A stretch of 64,000 nucleotides of DNA from Metabacillus malikii (lineage in GTDB: Bacteria; Bacillota; Bacilli; Bacillales; Bacillaceae): NCBI RefSeq assembly GCF_030813355.1, contig NZ_JAUSUD010000004.1:212954-276953 (forward strand), given 5' to 3'. Both the position numbers and the translations under genes were made by a program. Below the pieces are notes generated by a model. It was not told the DNA's origin and did not search any database. It saw only the letters and a program-made list of their open reading frames with translations. Shown piece by piece: positions 26,712 to 36,197 of the stretch (position 1 is the stretch's first letter; each line of letters opens with the position of its first letter).

Positions 26712-28006
26712 TATTTCTGTTTCACAGACCAGATAACGACGGGTATTAGCAGTAGTGATAAGATACCGCCAATGAATGATAGAGTTGGGTAGCTTGAGCC
26801 TGCTACGATCATTCCTGATAATGCTCCACCTGCAGCTCCTGATAAGGCGATGAATACGTCGACGGTTCCTTGGATTTTTGCCCGTGTCGATGGACTCGTT
26901 GCATCTACAATAAGTGCGGTTCCACTTATTAAGCCAAAGTTCCAGCCTAAGCCTAGTAAAATAAGAGCGATAACTAATAGTAAGAGTGAGTCTCCTGGTG
27001 CGATTGCGGATACTAAGCCAGCAAGGAGCAGGATAGCTCCAGAAGCCATCGCTATTGCTGTTTGTCCGAATTTATCGACTAACACACCCGTAACAAGCGA
27101 CGGAAGATACATTGCGGCAATATGAAAGCCGATGACAAGGCCGACCTCCCCTAAACCATGACCGTGATGTCTCATATGAACAGGAGTCATCGTCATAATG
27201 GCGACCATGACAATTTGTGTTAAAACCATTATTGTTGCACCAACGATTATACCGCTTTTGTTTTCTAGTTGTTCTTGATTAGGTGAATGTTCCGCTATTA
27301 ACTTTTGCTGATTGTCGGCTTCAATAGCATTTGCGATTAATAATGGATCTGGTCGCAGCATGAAAAACAGGACAAGCCCAGCTAATATGTAAGCGGCTGC
27401 TGATAATATGAATGGACCTGTTAATGCAGGGACACCAATTGACCGGGCAAAGTCTCCCATTACATTCACTAAGTTAGGACCTGCTACAGCACCAAATGTT
27501 GTAAATACCATTGTCATACTAACTGCTGTTGCTCGCTGTTTTTTGTTTGCTAAATCTGTACCTGCGTAGCGCGCTTGTAAATTTGTCGCTGTGCCTGCAC
27601 CATAAATTAGTAAGGAAGCAAATAAAAGAATGATACTGTTTAGTATTGCTGCCAAAATGACTCCTATTGCACCCAGTCCTCCAATAATAAAACCGGATGT
27701 TAACCCGATGCGGCGCCCAAAGCGTTGCGATAGTCTTCCAACTAATAATGCAGCTCCGGCTGACCCTAACGTAAATAAAGCTGTTGGCAAACCAGCATAG
27801 GCATCTGTACCGAGCAATTGCTGGGCGAGAAGCGCACCAACGGTAACACCTGCTGCAAGACCTGCACCACCAAAAACTTGTGAAAGACTGACGATGAATA
27901 GTGTTCGCTTGTATAATGCGTTTCGTTTTGCTGGAGAATTGATGTAGCTTTGTAATAAGTCTGATTCAGACTCTAATTTACTTACATGTTGTATTTCGGC
28001 CATCAT
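26711..28006 (-). CDS. MFS transporter, 12 membrane segments
   Basis: A 431-residue major facilitator. A polar N-terminus (1-34) precedes about 12 hydrophobic helices with a central hydrophilic loop (about residues 225-250, rich in Gln/Glu). The cytoplasmic loop GRLSQRFGRRIGL is motif A, and VDKFGQ is its counterpart in the second half. Probably a drug or metabolite exporter; substrate unknown. It lies downstream of a MocR regulator but is separated from it by a terminator. Its TAG stop merges with the palindromic repeat. Confidence 0.9.
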   Translation of the reverse strand: MMAEIQHVSKLESESDLLQSYINSPAKRNALYKRTLFIVSLSQVFGGAGLAAGVTVGALLAQQLLGTDAYAGLPTALFTLGSAGAALLVGRLSQRFGRRIGLTSGFIIGGLGAIGVILAAILNSIILLFASLLIYGAGTATNLQARYAGTDLANKKQRATAVSMTMVFTTFGAVAGPNLVNVMGDFARSIGVPALTGPFILSAAAYILAGLVLFFMLRPDPLLIANAIEADNQQKLIAEHSPNQEQLENKSGIIVGATIMVLTQIVMVAIMTMTPVHMRHHGHGLGEVGLVIGFHIAAMYLPSLVTGVLVDKFGQTAIAMASGAILLLAGLVSAIAPGDSLLLLVIALILLGLGWNFGLISGTALIVDATSPSTRAKIQGTVDVFIALSGAAGGALSGMIVAGSSYPTLSFIGGILSLLLIPVVIWSVKQK

Positions 28007-28073
28007 TTGCCTACCTTTCTAATCTATTAATCTTTGACTATTCTAAATAGATTTGGTTTATCTTACCATGCGT

Positions 28074-28104
28074 AAAAAAACCATACAATAAAGTAATTGT
28101 ATGG
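28074..28104 (-). terminator. Terminator between mocR-like gene and MFS gene
   Basis: CCATACAAT and ATTGTATGG form a perfect 9-bp stem with a 6-base loop, followed by seven Ts on the minus strand. It ends transcription of the regulator 10 bases after its stop. Confidence 0.92.
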
Positions 28105-28113
28105 CAGACAATA

Positions 28114-29502
28114 TTAGGTGTGTTCGGTTAGTAATTTTGTTAATATAGACAATCCTCGTTCAAGCTCTTTTTCCGATTTTGGTGCACAGACTGAGATTCT
28201 TACTGCACGTGCTGGACAGTTATTTCCTACGACAAACCGTTCTGCTGCATATACTTGAACCCCATGTTTTGCTGCTAATGTTTCAAATTGTGAACCTGAT
28301 ATGTTCTCTGGTAAGAGTAGCCACCTGAAGATGCCTGTATCATCACCTAGACACGTATAATCCTCTAAATAGCGATTGACCATTTCATTTCTACGTATGG
28401 TTTGTACTTGATGACTCTCAATTAGGATTTCAAATTGATTTGAAACAATTGTACGTGCTGCTAATTCTGCAAGTAATGGTGAAACGGTAATATTTAAATT
28501 ATATAAAGCTTTTGAAATCGGGTCCTTATATTGATTCGGTACGGCCATATACGCTAGTCGTAGTCCAGGTGCTAACGACTTTGATAAACTTGCTATATAG
28601 ATGACATGTTCTGGTGCAAACGAAGCGATTGCTGGAAGTGGCTCCTTACTAAGAAGATGGTAGGTTGCATCTTCAATTACAAACTGATTATACTTCTGTG
28701 CAATTGTAGCAATCATTTTGCGATTTTCAAGTGACATATACGTAGCTGTTGGATTGTGATAATCTGGAATTAAGTAAATGCCTTTAATATTTTCATTTTT
28801 ACAAGCATACTCAAGTGCATTAGGACACATTACAAAATGTTCATTTTTTATTGGTACTAATTGAACACTTAACATCGCTGCAGCAGTTTTTAAACCAGGA
28901 TATGTATGTGTATCAACGCCTATTCGATCTCCAGGTTTACAAAGGCTTGCAAGTATTGCACTTATCGCATTTTGTGCCCCATTTGCAAATAATATGCTAT
29001 CTACTGTCGGTACGAGCCCACCTCTTCGAATGAGCTTAACAGCCGCATCCTTTTGCCACATACTTTCACCTGATCGACCATAACCTAACCAGTTCTCATA
29101 ATTTGCTTCTTGAAGCATACTTTTTAATTGAGTGAGCAGTGGTTTGAAGGAAGAATAATCAGGCAATGTTGCCCCCATTTCAATCAAGTGCTTTGGTTCT
29201 GTATCCTCAAGTAAATACGCATTCGATAATGCATCATACGCAACAAATGTGCCACTCCCAACTGTTGCACTTAGCAATCCCTTTAACTCACAAACTTTAA
29301 AAGCTTTGGAAATTGTACTGACATTTAGGTCTAAAAAATCGGCTAGTTCACGCTGTGGTGGGAGTTTTGTACCGGGCAATAAAACACCGTTTATTATATC
29401 TTGTTCTAATTGATGTGCAAGTGCTTTGTATATTGGCTTTTTTTGATTATCAATTAATGGTTTCCAACTCATCGGGTAGTTTTCAAAAGAATTTATTGGC
29501 AT
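28114..29502 (-). CDS. MocR/PdxR-type regulator (GntR HTH fused to aminotransferase)
   Basis: A 462-residue regulator. Residues about 15-85 are a winged helix (PGTKLPPQRELADFLDLNVSTISKAF). The rest is a class I aminotransferase fold with PLP lysine in ASLSKSLAPGLRL and YLIPDYHNPT. MocR proteins use bound PLP or an amino compound as effector, and often control a nearby transporter, here plausibly the MFS gene downstream. The start is the ATG at 29502 with GAAGGG 8 bases upstream; a GTG three codons earlier is possible. Confidence 0.9.
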   Translation of the reverse strand: MPINSFENYPMSWKPLIDNQKKPIYKALAHQLEQDIINGVLLPGTKLPPQRELADFLDLNVSTISKAFKVCELKGLLSATVGSGTFVAYDALSNAYLLEDTEPKHLIEMGATLPDYSSFKPLLTQLKSMLQEANYENWLGYGRSGESMWQKDAAVKLIRRGGLVPTVDSILFANGAQNAISAILASLCKPGDRIGVDTHTYPGLKTAAAMLSVQLVPIKNEHFVMCPNALEYACKNENIKGIYLIPDYHNPTATYMSLENRKMIATIAQKYNQFVIEDATYHLLSKEPLPAIASFAPEHVIYIASLSKSLAPGLRLAYMAVPNQYKDPISKALYNLNITVSPLLAELAARTIVSNQFEILIESHQVQTIRRNEMVNRYLEDYTCLGDDTGIFRWLLLPENISGSQFETLAAKHGVQVYAAERFVVGNNCPARAVRISVCAPKSEKELERGLSILTKLLTEHT

Positions 29503-29751
29503 ACGATGCACCCTTCTTGAGACTTCTATTTAACTATTAAACGTTACTCGTGTTACACTATTATCTCTTTTTTAGTCATTACATTTATAATAGTCATTTG
29601 GTTCGATTTTTAATGCTCTTGTTTAGGAGAACTGTGATGTAGTTAAACTTATTATCTTAATAATCGTGACTTTCATTTTCTAGCTTGACTCTAAGGTTTC
29701 GGAATCACAATCACCTAGTAATTTTGAGAAATAGAATTAATAAAGCCTACT

Positions 29752-30210
29752 CTAGTTTGCTTCTTTTACAATAAATTCTGACTCGTTCTCTTCTAAGTAT
29801 TTCTCTAAATAGTCATTGATTGTTGGTTCGATATCATAATAAGTGTAATCAAGTTCTGTAAATTTTTCATTAGCTGCTTCGTCAAGATAATCTTCAATCG
29901 TTTCAATGTTGGAGATATTTTTTTCTTTCAGAATATTTAATGCGCTAGAAAATAGTTCAGATTGTTCTTTTGCTCCAAGCTTTTTGAGTGCTTGGGCAGT
30001 TTCGGTAGCGAATGTTGTCCCTCTATTTATGAAATATTGCATATGTCCACCGTTTTGTAGCTCTGAATCATAGATAAAACAAAGGTGTGCAACCCTTTGA
30101 ATTTCTGTTAAGTCACAATATTCTTCAATTGCCAATATATCGATAAATTGATTCCATTTTTCATATGGGTTCTCTTTTAGCATTTTGCTCGTAACCTTAC
30201 GTTTAATCAT
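29752..30210 (-). CDS. DUF4375 (DMP19-like) protein
   Basis: A 152-residue soluble protein. HLCFIYDSELQNGGHMQYFIN is the hallmark of the DUF4375 family, which occurs in polymorphic-toxin immunity neighbourhoods. Acidic C-terminus (YLEKYLEENESEF). It is 37 bases downstream of the 30248 gene and may share its transcript. Function unknown. Confidence 0.78.
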   Translation of the reverse strand: MIKRKVTSKMLKENPYEKWNQFIDILAIEEYCDLTEIQRVAHLCFIYDSELQNGGHMQYFINRGTTFATETAQALKKLGAKEQSELFSSALNILKEKNISNIETIEDYLDEAANEKFTELDYTYYDIEPTINDYLEKYLEENESEFIVKEAN

Positions 30211-30247
30211 CGTTTTTCTCCTATCTTTTTTCGCTAGTATATCAATT

Positions 30248-30838
30248 CTAATCCTCCCAATAAAAAATTGCGTCCAGGACTAAATATTGCCTTGGATCAC
30301 GATAAATTGTTGGGATTTCTGTTTGGAATGGCAAAGGTTGTTTTATATCTTCTGCTCCTAATAGTTGATAATCAAATTCGTCTAACGTTTGCTTCAATAG
30401 GTTAGCAAAACCTTGAAAGTTATTATTTATGATAAGACGATTTGGCCCATCAAGAATTGTACCGAAAGCGCCGCCCAATTCTTCATTCGTTGCTTTGCGG
30501 ATTTTTTTATATCTTACGTCTTCACCCATTATGGCGACTGGGGTAAGTCGAGATATATCTATAATAATCCCGTTTGTCTCAATCTCTTGAATGCCGTATT
30601 TCTCACTAACGATTACAACGTCTTCTTTACGGTAACAAAAAAATTCAATGAACGAAGCATAGCCACTGCCGAAATGATTCCACACCGCTTCACATACGAC
30701 ATTAGGAATTCGGCTTATTCGATAAAAGAGCCGTCTGATATGTGCCTCGATTTCTTGTTCGTTGTTTGAATTATAGGGATAGTTATTTCCGATGATTTGA
30801 CCTTTAATCATGGCTTTTAATTGGTCATTTGTAAACAT
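30248..30838 (-). CDS. Conserved hypothetical protein, soluble
   Basis: A 196-residue protein without signal or membrane segment. AAAGGTG precedes the ATG. It ends PTIYRDPRQYLVLDAIFYWED, a distinctive tail. I do not recognise a named family. Context (DUF4375 next door, SUKH and DUF4253 elsewhere) hints at an immunity-type protein, but that is inference. Confidence 0.6.
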   Translation of the reverse strand: MFTNDQLKAMIKGQIIGNNYPYNSNNEQEIEAHIRRLFYRISRIPNVVCEAVWNHFGSGYASFIEFFCYRKEDVVIVSEKYGIQEIETNGIIIDISRLTPVAIMGEDVRYKKIRKATNEELGGAFGTILDGPNRLIINNNFQGFANLLKQTLDEFDYQLLGAEDIKQPLPFQTEIPTIYRDPRQYLVLDAIFYWED

Positions 30839-31168
30839 GTAGAAACACCTTTCTAAGTTTGTATTTCGATAAGATAAATGGATTGATTTTCATAACATTC
30901 AATAGTTTTAATGACTTTAATTATTGATTTATCATCGTTTCCATAGTTTAGTTGTTTCATATAAGTAAGATATCCTAACTACAACAATTAAATATGCTTG
31001 TTATAACAATGTGAACGAACCGTTTTGAAGTTAAAATGAAAACCTCCTAATCTAGATCAATATAGATAGTTGTAAACTTGGATGTTTCCTCTGGAGGAAT
31101 CGTGTGGTTGGTTTTCACTTCTTCTCACTTGATCCCTTAAGGTTTTAACGAAATTCAGATTAAGTCTT
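30839..31168. other. Intergenic region without a gene
   Basis: About 330 bases. A short minus-strand frame (ENQPHDSSRGNIQ...) near 31070-31130 looks slightly protein-like but has no start signals. Nothing else supportable is seen. Confidence 0.4.
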
Positions 31169-31747
31169 TTAGTTATTTGTTAATAGATTAACTAAATTTC
31201 TTTCGACTAATGGCCAATCACGTTCAATTACACTATAGAATACAGAATTACGATACGTTCCATCATTACGAATCATATGATTTCTTAATACCCCTTCTTT
31301 TACTCCACCGATTTTTTCAATTGCTTTTTGTGACCTTATATTTCTTTCATCAGTTTTCAATTGTACCCGAATGCATTTTAATGTTTCAAAGCAATGTTTT
31401 AGTAGTAAGTATTTACATTCTGTATTTATATTTGCACCCCATACAGAAGGTGTGTACCAGGTCCACCCTATTTCCAGACTTTTATTTTTGGTCGATACAT
31501 CGAGGAATCGTGTAGTGCCTATTATTTTATTGTTCTCACGAAGTATAACAACAAATGGATATTCGGTTTTAGTTTCTTTGTTTGTTAAAGCTTCTTCTAC
31601 AAATGCCTCCATATCAAGTGATGTATTAATAGCTTTTGGTAAGTGACTCCAAATAGAAGGTTCTTTACTAATTTCATATAGACCTTCGATATGATTTTTT
31701 TTCATTGGTACGATGCGAATCTTCTTTCCGACTAATTCATCAAACAT
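31169..31747 (-). CDS. GNAT acetyltransferase, RimJ/RimL-like
   Basis: A 192-residue acetyltransferase of the ribosomal-protein-acetylase type: IGTTRFLDVSTKNKSLEIGW, YTPSVWGANINTECKYLLL and RNIRSQKAIEKIGGVKEGVLR. The start is the ATG at 31747, which overlaps the stop of the phosphatase gene by 8 bases, with AGAGGAA just upstream. Last gene of a three-gene operon. Confidence 0.87.
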   Translation of the reverse strand: MFDELVGKKIRIVPMKKNHIEGLYEISKEPSIWSHLPKAINTSLDMEAFVEEALTNKETKTEYPFVVILRENNKIIGTTRFLDVSTKNKSLEIGWTWYTPSVWGANINTECKYLLLKHCFETLKCIRVQLKTDERNIRSQKAIEKIGGVKEGVLRNHMIRNDGTYRNSVFYSVIERDWPLVERNLVNLLTNN

Positions 31748-32315
31748 TGTATTCCTCTTTCCACATACGCTCGATATGATAGTTTTCATTAGGATAAGTT
31801 AATAAATAGACGTCTGGATTGGACATTTTTCGCCATTGGTCAAATCCGAAATGGTTATCGAATTGATTAATCAGGAGAGACAATATATTACCGTGGGTTA
31901 CAATGATGACCGTATCGGTGTTATCGTTTAGTAGAACATCATCCACAGTTTGCCTAATCCGCGCTGCAGCTTCTCTGCTTGACTCTCCACCGGGTAACTT
32001 TAAATCAAAATCATCGTATGTTACTTTTAATTTTTCAAGCCAATCGGGTAAATCTTCAGAGCTTAGTCTTCTTTCCGATAGTCGCTTATCGATTTCAATT
32101 TCTAACTCTATTTTCTTGCTTAATCGTTCAATCGTTTGAACGGCTCTAACAAATGGACTAGATATGATTCTCTGAATATTCATTTTAGAAAAGAATTCAC
32201 AGAGCTTTTCAGACTGACTCTTACCGTTTATGGTTAATGGAGATTGACTTGATTGTCCTTCAGCTTCACAGTGTCTGAGAAGGTAGATTCTTTTTTCCAC
32301 TGTAATCACGCCCAT
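31740..32315 (-). CDS. Histidine phosphatase family protein (RHC variant)
   Basis: A 191-residue phosphoglycerate mutase-like protein. The catalytic histidine is in LLRHCEAEGQ, where the usual RHG glycine is cysteine. SSPFVRAVQTIERL and IIVTHGNI complete the site. Start uncertain: the ATG at 32315 has a weak site, and a GTG at 32300 follows GGGCGTGATT. It lies 12 bases after the APH-like gene and overlaps the GNAT gene, so it is the middle of an operon. Confidence 0.85.
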   Translation of the reverse strand: MGVITVEKRIYLLRHCEAEGQSSQSPLTINGKSQSEKLCEFFSKMNIQRIISSPFVRAVQTIERLSKKIELEIEIDKRLSERRLSSEDLPDWLEKLKVTYDDFDLKLPGGESSREAAARIRQTVDDVLLNDNTDTVIIVTHGNILSLLINQFDNHFGFDQWRKMSNPDVYLLTYPNENYHIERMWKEEYNV

Positions 32316-32327
32316 TTAATTGATTTA

Positions 32328-33245
32328 TCATTTCATTGTGTGTTGATACCACTTAGGTTTTACACTGTTGAAATAATCATGGTCTTCTAAATAGATAGAT
32401 AGTTTATCTAGCATCTCATCGAGTTTGTCAGGTATCGCTTTTAATGTCCAAACAACAGTTGAAAAAACACACATTGCAAGATACAGAGAATAAAGCGTCC
32501 AAAAGTGTTCATCAGGTTCGCTCTCATGAAAGTATCCTTTAATTTGGCCAATCGAAAAAGGTATGCTTACATTTCTGCTAAAGATGCCAATTTTCAAGAA
32601 CTCATGGATCGGGTCTCCCCAATCATATCGATTAAAGTCGATCACTCCAGCAAACTTTTTGTCTTTCACTATGATGTTACCAGGATGAAAATCATCATGC
32701 TGAAATAAATTTGGCCGATGTCTCATCAGTTCGATATTGTCATCAATAAAGTTCATAATTTTATGATCATTCTTAACTTTTATCCCACATGTACGATAAG
32801 CATTTAGATAATTTTTATGCTTTTCGACTTTTCTTGTGTACCACGATGAGATGTGAGTAGGCGCAGGAAGTTGGTGCATTTTTCTTAGTTCTTTTCCTGC
32901 GTCGATTCCAATATTATATTGTTCTTGAGTAGAGTAAGTTGGGATTTCTTCTTCAGCATCCTGACCCTCTATGTATGAGGTAACGATGTAGCCTCCGCTG
33001 TCAATTTCACCAAATGCAAGTGGTTGTGAGCAACGTATGTTATAGTCCTGCATATTTTGTAAAATAGCGTATTCAGTTCTTTTAAATTCTATCTCTTTTA
33101 AATGAAAAGTCCGAAGTAGTACTTTGCGACTATCTTGCATATGTAGTAAATATTTTTCGTCATTGGAAAAGCCTTTATTAATTTTGATTACTTCTTGACA
33201 GTTACCGCCTATGATAGGAATCTCATTTAGGTGATTGAAAATCAA
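32328..33245 (-). CDS. Aminoglycoside phosphotransferase family protein
   Basis: A 305-residue kinase-fold protein. The catalytic loop QHDDFHPGNIIV and the metal motif GVIDFNRYDWGDP are intact. N-terminal lobe has KVLLRTFHLKE. The start is TTG at 33245, 8 bases after GGAGGTG. First gene of the operon APH-like / histidine phosphatase / GNAT. Substrate not known; a role in drug or small-molecule phosphorylation is inferred from the family. Confidence 0.85.
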   Translation of the reverse strand: MIFNHLNEIPIIGGNCQEVIKINKGFSNDEKYLLHMQDSRKVLLRTFHLKEIEFKRTEYAILQNMQDYNIRCSQPLAFGEIDSGGYIVTSYIEGQDAEEEIPTYSTQEQYNIGIDAGKELRKMHQLPAPTHISSWYTRKVEKHKNYLNAYRTCGIKVKNDHKIMNFIDDNIELMRHRPNLFQHDDFHPGNIIVKDKKFAGVIDFNRYDWGDPIHEFLKIGIFSRNVSIPFSIGQIKGYFHESEPDEHFWTLYSLYLAMCVFSTVVWTLKAIPDKLDEMLDKLSIYLEDHDYFNSVKPKWYQHTMK

Positions 33246-33390
33246 AGAGCACCTCCTAAGTAATGTGTTTTAGTTGTTCAATTATTTAAATTCTTTAAGT
33301 TTTTGAATACTATATATCTCATATATTCACAACTGAATTTCTATCAATCTATAGTAGCATAGAATCCATTTTTTGTTATTCATATTTTTA

Positions 33391-33430
33391 AATCAAAAAT
33401 CGAGTAACGTTATGCGCTACTCGATGATTT
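33391..33430 (-). terminator. Terminator of the 33434 gene
   Basis: On the minus strand ATCGAGTAGC and GTTACTCGAT pair around a short loop with one mismatch, followed by a T-rich tract (TTTTGATTT). It abuts the gene's stop. Confidence 0.75.
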
Positions 33431-33433
33431 GTT

Positions 33434-34051
33434 TTAGTTTTTAATTGTTATTTGCTTATCTGGGACGTTCAATTCCATGTAAATTCTATATTTAAAACCT
33501 TTCATTCTTGAAAAGCTTTCTTTTGTGCGCTTGAACTCTGTAAAGCCTAATTTTTTATATAGTCGAAGTGCGACAGCATTTGTATCGACTACCTCTAAAT
33601 AATATCGCTGGAAAGCTTCATTTTCTAAGACGTAACGCATTAGTTCTATTGATACACCCTTGCCTCTTGATTTTATTGCGGTAGCGACACATTCAATATA
33701 ACAAGTGTCATCTCCACAATCCAACTTTTTATTAAATTCATCTTCCATAAAATGATATGCGAAACTCCCCTTTATGTATCCAAATGAGTTTCTAAGTATC
33801 GTTTTATCGATTGTAATCGCTCGTTTTTTATTAGTGGAACATGCTAAAATGCCAACAATTTCATCTTCTATTGTTGCAACAAAAAAAACGTCTCGACATA
33901 TTTGTTTCCTAAATGCATCGATTAATTTTTCTCGGTCGTTTGAGAGAAAGGCTAAGTCTTTCTCATACCCCTCAACAAAAACAGCCGCCACCTCACGGGA
34001 TATATCTTTGTCAAAACGGTTCATTGGCTTAATACTGATTTTATTTCGCAT
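33434..34051 (-). CDS. GNAT family N-acetyltransferase
   Basis: A 205-residue acetyltransferase. CYIECVATAIKSRGKGVSIELM holds the acetyl-CoA loop, and YLEVVDTNAVALRLYKKLGF is the conserved C-terminal motif. GAGGTGGAG lies before the ATG. Monocistronic with its own terminator. Confidence 0.87.
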   Translation of the reverse strand: MRNKISIKPMNRFDKDISREVAAVFVEGYEKDLAFLSNDREKLIDAFRKQICRDVFFVATIEDEIVGILACSTNKKRAITIDKTILRNSFGYIKGSFAYHFMEDEFNKKLDCGDDTCYIECVATAIKSRGKGVSIELMRYVLENEAFQRYYLEVVDTNAVALRLYKKLGFTEFKRTKESFSRMKGFKYRIYMELNVPDKQITIKN

Positions 34052-34206
34052 TCAACTCCACCTCTTTGTAGTTACTAATCTATTATAGGCTTCGTTTTTT
34101 CTTATTGTTCTCCTCGAAAATACTATCTAATATCCAATACGGGAATGCAAATATACCCCCAAAAACAACAGGAAAGCAAAATCATCTAGGTCTATATTGT
34201 CGTTAG

Positions 34207-34240
34207 AACTTGAGACACTTAGTTTGAGACCAAGTGTCTT
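34207..34240. terminator. Hairpin downstream of the 34278 gene
   Basis: AGACACTT and AAGTGTCT enclose an 11-base loop. It lies about 40 bases after the stop of the 34278 gene (minus) and also after the start region of the 33434 gene. The T-run is weak in both directions. Confidence 0.45.
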
Positions 34241-34277
34241 TATGTTCTAAGCAACATTCAAAATTTTTTATACTCAT

Positions 34278-34595
34278 TTATCGTACAGATCTTTCGCGGA
34301 AAGAAATTATTGTAAGTGCATTTAACATAATCGTAACGATAAGTAGGACTGATGATGCTAAAGCTACAGCACCAATTGTATCCATAAGTGCACTCCAATC
34401 CTCAATCATGACAAGATGATAATTGTAAAAGATTTGAAAGCATATTGAGGTAGCACAAGCAATCATGCTTACGAAGGACAGAAGCATCCATTTTTTCTGT
34501 GATTGTTTTTTATTTCTCATCATATTCACTACAGGTAATAGCCAAGCAATTAATCCGAGCAAAAGACTACCAAGATTAAGCCATCCATAATCCAT
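34278..34595 (-). CDS. Small membrane protein, three hydrophobic segments
   Basis: A 105-residue protein with hydrophobic stretches at about 7-25, 38-60 and 70-95 and a basic loop RNKKQSQKK between the first two. AGGGGG lies before the ATG. It looks like a conserved Bacillus membrane protein (SMIACATSICFQIFYNYHLV) but I cannot name the family. Confidence 0.65.
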   Translation of the reverse strand: MDYGWLNLGSLLLGLIAWLLPVVNMMRNKKQSQKKWMLLSFVSMIACATSICFQIFYNYHLVMIEDWSALMDTIGAVALASSVLLIVTIMLNALTIISFRERSVR

Positions 34596-34872
34596 AATAA
34601 ATCCCCCTGTTTGACCCGATGTAGAGTAGGAAACATATCGTCAAATCTCTATTTTCAAAAAATTCAATATATATTTATATCTCTACTATAATAACATTAA
34701 TTGGATTGAAATGGAAAAACATTTATCAATAGTTTAAAATTGATTAGACTAACATCAAATACTGGATATGTGTTCTCACCAGTACGTTACGAAAGGTGAT
34801 TCTCATAAGGGTCTATTCCCCCCATCGTTAATGATATAAATGATATTTCCGATCATTAGAAAGTTGGCCATT

Positions 34873-34906
34873 AAAAAACAGCGTTAATCCTTAGTGGACT
34901 AACGCT
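34873..34906 (-). terminator. Terminator of the SMR operon
   Basis: AGCGTTAATCC and GGACTAACGCT pair around TTAGT with one mismatch, followed on the minus strand by T-rich sequence. It resembles the terminator at 4888-4918 in sequence. Confidence 0.85.
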
Positions 34907-34923
34907 AGGCTTTCATTCATATA

Positions 34924-35238
34924 TTAAGAAATTAGTTTTAATCCAATTGCTGCACTTAATACCATTGCCATAAACACAATGCGCAACCAATGTTTTGATT
35001 CCCCGTAAAACAGAATACCTACTAACCCAGAACCAACTGTACCAATTCCTGTCCAAATGGCATAGGCAGTTCCCATCGGTAATGTTTGCATCGCTAAGCT
35101 TAAAAATCCGAAACTACTGCTAAGTCCGAGGATAAGCACAAGAATGGTGAAGAGATTTCGTTTGCGAAGGATTAAATTCATCCCTGTAACGCCAATGACT
35201 TCACATATACCTGCTATAACTAAATAAATCCAACCCAT
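34924..35238 (-). CDS. SMR efflux protein, YkkD-like subunit
   Basis: A 104-residue four-helix small multidrug resistance protein. The membrane glutamate is in AGICEVIGVTGMN, and MGTAYAIWTGIGTVGSGLVGILFYGE is the conserved SMR stretch. It closely recalls B. subtilis YkkD. Its ATG overlaps the stop of the partner gene (TAATG), as in obligate heterodimers. Probably exports cations or guanidinium-type compounds by proton exchange. Confidence 0.88.
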   Translation of the reverse strand: MGWIYLVIAGICEVIGVTGMNLILRKRNLFTILVLILGLSSSFGFLSLAMQTLPMGTAYAIWTGIGTVGSGLVGILFYGESKHWLRIVFMAMVLSAAIGLKLIS

Positions 35239-35579
35239 TATGATGCCCCTCCTTCTTCCTTAGGGCTTCCTGTTACTAATTTTAAACCGACAACCCCTGT
35301 AATCAGGATAAGAATTAACACGATTTTTATCGGTTTAAAAGGCTCTCCAAAAACGAGCATTTCTAATATAACGGTTCCTGTCGTACCAAGGCCAGTAAAT
35401 ACTGCATATGCCGTACCTACTGGTAAAGTAGATGTGGCTTTAATTAAAAGAACAAAAGAAATAATTATTGCAATAATGGTTCCTGTCCACGTTAAAACAT
35501 CATCGGAATGTTTAAGTCCCGTTACCCATAACACTTCAAAAATAGCTCCAATTATGACTGCACTCCATGCACGATTCAT
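35238..35579 (-). CDS. SMR efflux protein, YkkC-like subunit
   Basis: A 113-residue four-helix SMR protein: IFEVLWVTGLKHSDDVLTW, then LPVGTAYAVFTGLGTTGTVI and a polar tail SPKEEGGAS, very like YkkC of B. subtilis. It overlaps the TetR gene at ATGA and the YkkD-like gene at TAATG. In B. subtilis ykkCD is under a guanidine-I riboswitch; here the upstream partner is a TetR repressor. Confidence 0.88.
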   Translation of the reverse strand: MNRAWSAVIIGAIFEVLWVTGLKHSDDVLTWTGTIIAIIISFVLLIKATSTLPVGTAYAVFTGLGTTGTVILEMLVFGEPFKPIKIVLILILITGVVGLKLVTGSPKEEGGAS

Positions 35580-36166
35580 CGTAATTCTCCTTTATTCATG
35601 CTGATACCTTGCCAATACACATTCCAAGATTCAGTTTTTCTTTTCGTTAATCGCTCTGGAATACCGTAGAGAAGCTCTACGAATAATCCATCCAACATTG
35701 TTAAATATGCCAATGATGCTGTTTCAGGGCTGATATCTGAATTTAAGACAGTCGAATGATATTGAAAGAGAGAAAGAATAATCAATTCCAATTCATTCAC
35801 AAATTTTTCACTTCCAAGCTTCACATTCTTTTCTAGACGAAACGGTGGAAAAAACGATGTTTTAAGAAAGAATCTTGTATTAGCGTTTTTTTCATAGCGA
35901 TTAAGGTATTCATTTAAAAACATATTTAAAATGTCATGTAAAGATAAAGACTTATTTCTTTCTAGATAACTTTTAACGAAACTAAGTTCGTGTTCAACAG
36001 ATTCAGTGAAAATTTGTAGAAATAGTTCTTCCTTGCTTTTAAAGTGTGTGTAAATTGATTGTTTCTTTATTCCTACTTCGTTCGCAATTAACGCTAAAGA
36101 TGCTGCATCATATCCATGTGAAGTGAAAAGTGTTTGCGCTTTTTGCTTTATTTTATCTGATGTCAT
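35576..36166 (-). CDS. TetR family regulator of the SMR pair
   Basis: A 196-residue repressor. Residues 1-50 form the HTH (KAQTLFTSHGYDAASLALIANEVGIKKQSIYTHF), followed by a helical ligand domain of TetR type. The start is the ATG at 36166, 9 bases after GGGAGG. It is the first gene of a three-gene overlapping operon and probably controls its own transcription and that of the pumps. Ligand unknown. Confidence 0.87.
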   Translation of the reverse strand: MTSDKIKQKAQTLFTSHGYDAASLALIANEVGIKKQSIYTHFKSKEELFLQIFTESVEHELSFVKSYLERNKSLSLHDILNMFLNEYLNRYEKNANTRFFLKTSFFPPFRLEKNVKLGSEKFVNELELIILSLFQYHSTVLNSDISPETASLAYLTMLDGLFVELLYGIPERLTKRKTESWNVYWQGISMNKGELR

Positions 36167-36197
36167 AATCATGATCCTCCCGAACGGTCGTAAGGTA

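Noticed and set aside
26469..26792. 107-codon plus-strand ORF
   Set aside because: It lies inside the repeat element and its palindrome; codon use is that of the repeat, not of genes.
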